Position numbers and translations under genes: made by a program | Assembly: GCA_017650795.1 (NCBI GenBank) | Contig: JAGCEE010000244.1 | Span: 1 to 5,887, forward strand | Reading direction: 5' to 3' | DNA from: Clostridia bacterium | GTDB lineage: Bacteria > Bacillota > Clostridia > Christensenellales > UBA1242 | Length of the DNA stretch: 5,887 bases | Notes under the pieces: generated by a model | What the model was told of the DNA's origin: nothing | The model's database searches: none | The model's input: only the letters and a program-made list of their open reading frames with translations | Part shown: positions 1-3,727 of the stretch, piece after piece | Layout of the letters: each line of letters begins with the position of its first letter | Numbering within the stretch: the stretch's first letter is position 1

Positions 1-611
1 TGTAATCCAACAATTTCTAGTCCTCTTTTTGCCATCATATATGTTGCAACTGGGCTGTCAATTCCGCCAGAAAGCATAACCAATCCTTTGCCAGAAGTTC
101 CAAGAGGCATGCCTCCCGCACATGGTATACTATCGGTTAAAATATATGTTTTTCCATTTTCTCTTATATCAACAACAATTTCTAATTCGCTGTTTTTTAA
201 TTTTACTTTTAAGTGAGGGTTATTTTTAAGAATTACTCCACCTAACAATCTTTCGTATTCATTAGATGCAATAGGAAAGGTTTTGTCCGCACGTTTTACG
301 CTTACCCTAAAAGTATTTGCAGAAGTTTTAAAACCACTTAAAAAACTTTCAATGTTTTCTCTTGAAGTTTCAATTTCTGTTGCCTTAGAAAGTGATGTAA
401 GACCAAATATTTTTGTCACTTTTTTAATTATTGCATCACAGTCCATTTCTTCAATATCTTCTATTAAATATCTGCCTTGGATTTTACTAACCTTGCAATC
501 AAATTCATGTAATGATTGTTTGATGTTCTTTAAAAGGGTCTTTTCAAAAAAGCCCTTATTTTTTCCTTTTAAATATATCTCACCAAACCTGAGTAAAAGT
601 ACATTTTTCAT
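1..611 (-). CDS. thiI: tRNA 4-thiouridine sulfurtransferase ThiI, N-terminal part (cut by window edge)
   Basis: ThiI adenylates uridine 8 of tRNA and replaces its oxygen with sulfur taken from a cysteine desulfurase; in some bacteria it also supplies sulfur for thiamine thiazole. The first 203 codons are present. The N-terminus carries the family's GEIYLKGKN signature (residues 11-19). The ferredoxin-like plus THUMP tRNA-binding region spans about residues 1-165, including VKRADKTFP (105-113). A glycine-rich GGMPLGTSGKG linker (166-176) leads into the PP-loop ATP-binding motif SGGIDSPVA (181-189), then KRG (195-197). The ATG at 611-609 overlaps the TGA of the upstream desulfurase gene (ATGA), so translation is probably coupled; no strong ribosome binding site is needed or seen. 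The C-terminal half lies outside the window, so whether a rhodanese domain with the catalytic cysteine is present cannot be told. Identification is secure. Confidence 0.96.
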   Translation of the reverse strand, partial: MKNVLLLRFGEIYLKGKNKGFFEKTLLKNIKQSLHEFDCKVSKIQGRYLIEDIEEMDCDAIIKKVTKIFGLTSLSKATEIETSRENIESFLSGFKTSANTFRVSVKRADKTFPIASNEYERLLGGVILKNNPHLKVKLKNSELEIVVDIRENGKTYILTDSIPCAGGMPLGTSGKGLVMLSGGIDSPVATYMMAKRGLEIVGL

Positions 612-1765
612 TTTAGTTTTTCCTTTAATGTAGTATAGCATTCATTTAATATTCTTCCAGCCTCTTTTGCTTCTTGTATGGTTGTGTATTTACTAAAACT
701 AATCCTAACACTACCAAGCACCTCATCGCTAGTAAGCCCCATGTTTTCTAGCACACGATTTCCGGCTTTTTTTGATGAGCAAGCACTTCCACGACTAATT
801 AGCACATCTTTTTCTTCTAGCATATGTACAAGAGTTTCGCCATTTACACCCATAAAACTCAAACTTAAAACATATGGGCTCGCATTTGAGTTTATTTTAC
901 AACTAAGAGCGGTTTTATTTATATAGTCATTATTGGTTTTAGTACAAGCAATTTCACTTAAAAAAGCATTTTTGCACTCTTTAACATGTAATTCATTTTC
1001 TTTTAAGTTTCCAAAATTTTTAACCGAGGTTGCAAGTGCCATAATGGCAGGTACATTTTCTGTTCCGGACCTTAAATTATATTCTTGACCACCACCAAAG
1101 ATTATTGGAGAAAGCAAGTTTTTGTTTTCAACATACAAAGCTCCAATTCCCTTTGGCCCAAACACCTTATGACCAGAAATTGTTGCCATATCTAGTCCAA
1201 AATAATCTACATTTATTTTAAACTTGCCAAAGCCTTGAACAAGGTCACTATGGAATATTGCATTTGGACAATATTTATTCTTTAGTTCGGCAATTTTGTG
1301 TAAATCGTTTATTGCACCAGTTTCATTGCTAACCATCATAATTGAAATAAACGAAACATCGCCAGATAATTTGCTTTCTAAATCGTTATAATCTATTTCT
1401 CCACTTGGTGTAAGATTTACAAAAACAACATCTGCACCCCTATTTTTTAGTTCCATGGCAGTGTTATAAATTGATGGATGCTCACCTGAACTAAATAGCA
1501 TCTTGCCAAAAATTTTACGATACGAACCAAGTATGGCAAGATTATTTGCCTCTGTTGCACTGCCAGTAAAAATAATGTTGTTATTAAATGAAGTACCAAT
1601 AGCATTTGCTATTACTTCTTTTGCGTCATACAATTCTCTTTTAATACTTGCACTTTGTTTATAAATTGCCGATGGATTAAAAAAATATTTGCAAGCGTAT
1701 TTTGAATAAACCTCACTTGCATTTTTATCTAAAAAAGTTGTTGCTGCATTGTCTAAATAAATCAC
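608..1765 (-). CDS. nifS: Cysteine desulfurase, NifS/IscS family (PLP-dependent), probable sulfur donor to ThiI
   Basis: A 385-residue class V aminotransferase-fold enzyme that converts cysteine to alanine and carries the sulfur as a persulfide. With the GTG start at 1765 the protein begins M-IYLDNAATT, the usual N-terminus of the family. Visible motifs are TGSATEANNLA (67-77, PLP phosphate contact), the E-H pair of SGEHPS (93-98, catalytic His96), SNETGA (146-151), HSDLVQGFGK (172-181, Asp174 and Gln177 near the PLP ring), SGHKVFGPKG (197-206, PLP lysine Lys200), RSGTEN (232-237) and RGSACSS (325-331, catalytic Cys329). The segment after Cys329 is compact, as in desulfurases dedicated to ThiI in Bacillota (compare B. 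subtilis NifZ); that comparison is from memory. It is first in an operon with thiI, overlapping it by 4 bases, which supports a role in tRNA s4U synthesis; a general Fe-S role is not excluded. A longer reading from TTG at 1804 would translate the promoter and lacks family similarity. No Shine-Dalgarno sequence precedes the GTG. Confidence 0.93.
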   Translation of the reverse strand: MIYLDNAATTFLDKNASEVYSKYACKYFFNPSAIYKQSASIKRELYDAKEVIANAIGTSFNNNIIFTGSATEANNLAILGSYRKIFGKMLFSSGEHPSIYNTAMELKNRGADVVFVNLTPSGEIDYNDLESKLSGDVSFISIMMVSNETGAINDLHKIAELKNKYCPNAIFHSDLVQGFGKFKINVDYFGLDMATISGHKVFGPKGIGALYVENKNLLSPIIFGGGQEYNLRSGTENVPAIMALATSVKNFGNLKENELHVKECKNAFLSEIACTKTNNDYINKTALSCKINSNASPYVLSLSFMGVNGETLVHMLEEKDVLISRGSACSSKKAGNRVLENMGLTSDEVLGSVRISFSKYTTIQEAKEAGRILNECYTTLKEKLK

Positions 1766-1772
1766 GAAAATA

Positions 1773-1801
1773 AAGTTATCATAAAAAAATACTATTGTCA
1801 A
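1773..1801 (-). promoter_or_regulatory. Putative promoter of the desulfurase-thiI operon
   Basis: On the minus strand a perfect -35 box TTGACA (1801-1796) is followed after 17 bases by TAACTT (1778-1773), which is preceded by TG at the extended -10 position (TGATAACTT). The -10 hexamer matches the consensus at only 3 of 6 bases, but the -35 box, spacing and TG are ideal. Seven bases separate the -10 from the GTG start at 1765, so transcription would begin at or within a base or two of the start codon. Inferred from sequence only. Confidence 0.6.
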
Positions 1802-1838
1802 CAATACACCGTATTTTAAGCTATATTGTATTTGACAA
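1793..1838. promoter_or_regulatory. Candidate operator region with TATTGT/ACAATA half-sites between divergent promoters
   Basis: Three copies of the hexamer TATTGT lie here: 1793-1798 (plus), 1801-1806 (inverted, ACAATA) and 1824-1829 (plus). The first two form the dyad TATTGT-CA-ACAATA (1793-1806), lying over the -35 box of the desulfurase promoter. A second dyad, AATAC-ACC-GTATT (1803-1815), overlaps it. A third, TTGT-ATTTG-ACAA (1826-1838), covers the -35 box of the plus-strand promoter. A regulator bound here could control both directions. No known binding-site family is recognised, and chance dyads are common in AT-rich DNA, so this is a candidate only. Confidence 0.3.
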
Positions 1839-1861
1839 AAAAAAGATAATTATGCTAATAT
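1832..1861 (+). promoter_or_regulatory. Putative promoter of the 151-residue unknown gene
   Basis: TTGACA (1832-1837) is followed after 18 bases by TAATAT (1856-1861), with TGC immediately upstream making an extended -10 (TGCTAATAT). Expected +1 is near 1868, giving a leader of only about 12 bases before the ATG at 1881. Its -35 box lies 30 bases from that of the divergent desulfurase promoter. Confidence 0.65.
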
Positions 1862-1880
1862 AAAAAAAATTGGTGTAAGT

Positions 1881-2336
1881 ATGAATAATGAATTGTATAA
1901 GATTCAAGACATAAACATCTTTTATGGAAGAAAAAGTGACGGAACGCTAAGTGTTATTCCTTTTGTTTACAACGTCACGAAAATCAGAATTAAAAGACTA
2001 GACAACAATCAAATATGTGATTTGGATGATAGTGTTTTTAGTGGTTTTGAAGGCTATAAAGATTTTAGAATAACAAAGTTTTTAAAAAGAGTTTCTAATC
2101 TAGTCACAATAGATGAAAAAGATGGGCCTATTGAATTTGGTTTTTATTATGTAGAAATAAAAAGCAAAGATTCACACAAGGGCTTTCCTTTATGTAGTTC
2201 ACAAAAATTATATATAAAAAAAGATAAATTGTTAAAATTTACAGATAAAATTGAAAGATTTTACACAGGATATTTTAAGAAAAATCCACTAGATTGTTTC
2301 AATAAGCAAGTTGTTAGTACATATAAAGATTTTTAA
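1881..2336 (+). CDS. Hypothetical protein, 151 residues, function unknown
   Basis: I do not recognise this family. The protein is Lys- and aromatic-rich and appears basic and soluble: there is no signal peptide, no hydrophobic stretch long enough for a membrane segment, and no low-complexity tract. The spacing of hydrophobic residues (SVIPFVYNVTKIRIKRL at 24-40, FGFYYVEIKS at 86-95, QKLYIKKDKLLKF at 108-120) suggests mostly beta strands, with a possible helix near the C-terminus. Three cysteines (46, 105, 139) form no metal-binding pattern. The gene has its own promoter (1832-1861) and a terminator starting at its stop codon, so it is a single-gene transcript. The ATG at 1881 is preceded by only a weak GGTG (1872-1875). 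Full-length reading, promoter, terminator and lack of any competing gene support its being real. It sits between the tRNA thiolation and tRNA charging operons, but nothing in it shows a link to tRNA. Confidence 0.75.
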   Translation: MNNELYKIQDINIFYGRKSDGTLSVIPFVYNVTKIRIKRLDNNQICDLDDSVFSGFEGYKDFRITKFLKRVSNLVTIDEKDGPIEFGFYYVEIKSKDSHKGFPLCSSQKLYIKKDKLLKFTDKIERFYTGYFKKNPLDCFNKQVVSTYKDF

Positions 2337-2361
2337 ACTACATCTTTTGATGTGGTTTTTT
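2335..2361 (+). terminator. Intrinsic terminator after the unknown gene
   Basis: ACTACATC (2337-2344) pairs with GATGTGGT (2349-2356) across a TTTT loop, with one T·G pair. Two more A-T pairs at the base reach into the stop codon, and a run of six T follows (2356-2361). It isolates the upstream gene from the pheST operon, whose promoter begins 20 bases later. Confidence 0.8.
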
Positions 2362-2380
2362 AATGAATTAACTATTTTAA

Positions 2381-2409
2381 TTGACAAAGATAATATATAA
2401 TGCTAATAT
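2381..2409 (+). promoter_or_regulatory. Promoter of the T-box-pheST operon
   Basis: A perfect TTGACA (2381-2386), a 17-base spacer and TAATAT (2404-2409) with TGC just upstream give an extended -10. The TATAAT at 2396-2401 is only 9 bases from the -35 box, so it is not the expected -10. Predicted +1 is about 2416, giving a leader of roughly 270 bases. The -10 region TGCTAATATA and an internal GATAAT are the same as in the promoter at 1832-1861. Confidence 0.8.
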
Positions 2410-2598
2410 ACAACATGTATAAAAACTTTGAAGATGTGTACAGTAGTAGTTTTATTTCATAAAGGGAGAGTGTTCACCGATTGAGAGGCACTTATGTTCA
2501 GTAAAGCTTACGAATTTCAGCATTGGAGTTGCTTTTCGGTAAAAAGAAAAGACGGACAAAACCGTAAAAATGTAATGAGGTCTTTATTAAAGACAAAT

Positions 2599-2628
2599 AT
2601 AGGTGGTACCGTGATTATTTCGCCCTAT
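2599..2628 (+). promoter_or_regulatory. T-box antiterminator element
   Basis: The core AGGTGGTACCGTG (2601-2613) is the hallmark T-box sequence. Helix A1 forms between ATAGG (2599-2603) and CCTAT (2624-2628). The seven-base bulge TGGTACC (2604-2610) presents TGGT to the tRNA acceptor end. Helix A2 forms between GTG (2611-2613) and CGC (2621-2623). The CCTAT strand is also the 5' arm of the terminator hairpin, so the two structures exclude each other. Confidence 0.93.
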
Positions 2629-2664
2629 GCAAATTTGCATAGGCTTTTTTGTTTTAATAATCAC
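2611..2664 (+). repeat. Inverted repeat enclosing the attenuator
   Basis: GTGATTATT (2611-2619) and AATAATCAC (2656-2664) are perfect 9-base inverted arms outside the terminator hairpin. The left arm starts with the GTG that forms antiterminator helix A2. The right arm lies beyond the termination point, so the helix can exist only in read-through RNA. It ends 11 bases before the AAGGAG of pheS (2676-2681). Confidence 0.75.
2624..2650 (+). terminator. T-box attenuator terminator
   Basis: A perfect inverted repeat, CCTATGCAAA (2624-2633) with TTTGCATAGG (2634-2643), is followed by C and six T (2645-2650). When tRNA-Phe is charged this hairpin should end transcription before pheS. Confidence 0.95.
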
Positions 2665-2687
2665 AAAAAAAAAACAAGGAGAACAAA

Positions 2688-3716
2688 ATGGACGAATTTA
2701 GCGAATTAGAAAACAGTTTTAACCAAGAGGTAAAAAATGTAGATAGTCCTAAATCACTAGATGATTTAAGGGTTGCATACCTTGGTAAAAAGGGCAAAAT
2801 TACAAATTTATTTGCCAAAATTAAAGAAATTGCAGTTGAAGAAAGAAAAGCCTTTGGTCAAAAAATAAATGCTATTAAAGACTTAATAGAAAATAAATTA
2901 TCCGAATTAAAGCAAAAAGTAGAAAATGATAAAATTGCAAAAGAAATTTCTGGCGAAGAAGTAATTGATATATCACTTCCAACAAAAAAATATCATGGTT
3001 CATTACACCCTAGAACAATACTTCAAAAAGAGATTGAAGATGTTTTTGTTTCTATGGGATTTACTGTTGAGGATGGAAATGAAATAGAAACCGAATATAA
3101 TAACTTTGATTCAGTGAATGTGCCAAAGAATCACCCTGCTCGTGATATGCAGGATACATTTTGGTTAGATAATGGGCAACTACTTAAAACTCAAACATCT
3201 GCTGCACAAAATAGAATATTACGAAAATATAATGGACCATTAAAAGCAATATTCCCTGGCCGCTGTTTTAGAAATGAGGAACTAGATAGAAGCCATGAAA
3301 ACACATTTTTTCAATTAGAAGGAATGATTGTTGATAAAGATGTATCGGTTGCAAACCTCATACACTTTATGAAATCTATGCTTTCCGAAATATTTAAAAA
3401 GGATATAGCAGTAAGGCTTCGACCTGGCTTCTTCCCTTTTGTGGAACCGGGTTTTGAAATGGATGCAACGTGTACATTCTGCTCAGGAAAAGGTTGCCCA
3501 ACATGTAAGGGCTCTGGATGGTTAGAATTATGCCCATGTGGAATGATTCACCCAAACGTGCTAATAAATGCAGGCATAGATCCAGAAAAGTATTCCGGAT
3601 GTGCGTTTGGTCTTGGCTTTGACAGGCTTGTTATGCTTAAAACAGGATTAGATGATATTAGATATTTAAATTCTGGAAATATAAAAGTATTAAGCCAATT
3701 TGGTGTTAAAGATTAG
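2688..3716 (+). CDS. pheS: Phenylalanine--tRNA ligase alpha subunit PheS
   Basis: Catalytic subunit of the (alpha-beta)2 cytoplasmic enzyme that attaches phenylalanine to tRNA-Phe using ATP. Its 342 residues match the usual bacterial length. Residues 1-85 are the charged N-terminal coiled-coil arm that contacts tRNA. The class II core follows: HPARDMQDTFWL (149-160) with TQTS (168-171), motif 2 from FPGRCFRNEELDRSHENTFF (189-208) through QLEG, the Phe-pocket strand FFPFVEPGFEMD (248-259), GMIHPNVL (285-292) and motif 3 GLGFDRLVMLK (308-318), then DDIRYL (322-327). A cysteine-rich insert with CxxC-x4-CxxC at 262-273 precedes GWLEL; similar knuckles occur in other Bacillota PheS proteins and may bind zinc. 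The ATG at 2688 is preceded by AAGGAG (2676-2681) at good spacing. It is the first gene after the T-box, so expression depends on read-through. Confidence 0.98.
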   Translation: MDEFSELENSFNQEVKNVDSPKSLDDLRVAYLGKKGKITNLFAKIKEIAVEERKAFGQKINAIKDLIENKLSELKQKVENDKIAKEISGEEVIDISLPTKKYHGSLHPRTILQKEIEDVFVSMGFTVEDGNEIETEYNNFDSVNVPKNHPARDMQDTFWLDNGQLLKTQTSAAQNRILRKYNGPLKAIFPGRCFRNEELDRSHENTFFQLEGMIVDKDVSVANLIHFMKSMLSEIFKKDIAVRLRPGFFPFVEPGFEMDATCTFCSGKGCPTCKGSGWLELCPCGMIHPNVLINAGIDPEKYSGCAFGLGFDRLVMLKTGLDDIRYLNSGNIKVLSQFGVKD

Positions 3717-3727
3717 GAGAAAAAAAT

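Larger units (their letters stand above)
2424..2650 (+). ncRNA. T-box riboswitch leader, tRNA-Phe specific, controlling pheST
   Basis: A T-box binds its cognate tRNA: the specifier codon pairs with the anticodon and the antiterminator bulge pairs with the uncharged NCCA end, which allows read-through. Stem I closes by pairing 2424-2436 with 2521-2530, leaving a GAA bulge. AGTA (2442-2445) faces GAA (2512-2514), the loop-E-like motif of the specifier loop. The specifier codon is TTC at 2516-2518, followed by A. Further up, CATAA (2458-2462) pairs with TTATG (2492-2496), with an AG-rich bulge (2463-2469). A stem IIA/B-like pseudoknot is possible: CTTTTC (2532-2537) with GAAAAG (2546-2551), and loop CGGT with ACCG (2561-2564). 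Stem III is GTCTTT (2580-2585) with AAAGAC (2589-2594). The bulge TGGT (2604-2607) predicts discriminator base A, as in tRNA-Phe. Codon, bulge and the downstream pheS agree. Confidence 0.95.

Noticed and set aside
283..633. Plus-strand open frame of 116 codons opposite thiI
   Set aside because: It is antisense to a strongly conserved coding region (THUMP domain of ThiI) and its product is a hydrophobic low-complexity reading typical of a shadow frame.
678..926. Plus-strand open frame opposite the 3' part of the desulfurase gene
   Set aside because: It is antisense to the catalytic-cysteine region of the desulfurase; no promoter or ribosome binding site was noticed.
1766..1804. Longer desulfurase reading from TTG at 1804
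   Set aside because: The 13 extra residues translate the TTGACA promoter and its spacer, have no family similarity and no ribosome binding site.
2396..2401. Perfect TATAAT as -10 of the pheST promoter
   Set aside because: It is only 9 bases from TTGACA; the extended TAATAT at 2404-2409 has the right 17-base spacing. It could still act with an unseen upstream element.
2552..2565. Simple hairpin ACGG/CCGT in the T-box linker
   Set aside because: The same CCG bases also fit a stem IIA/B-like pseudoknot with CGGT at 2537-2540, which better matches T-box architecture; the two cannot form together.
2494..2709. Open reading frame of 71 codons across the T-box leader
   Set aside because: It lies over stem I, the T-box core and the terminator, whose structure fully explains the sequence. 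It overlaps the start of pheS and has no ribosome binding site of its own.
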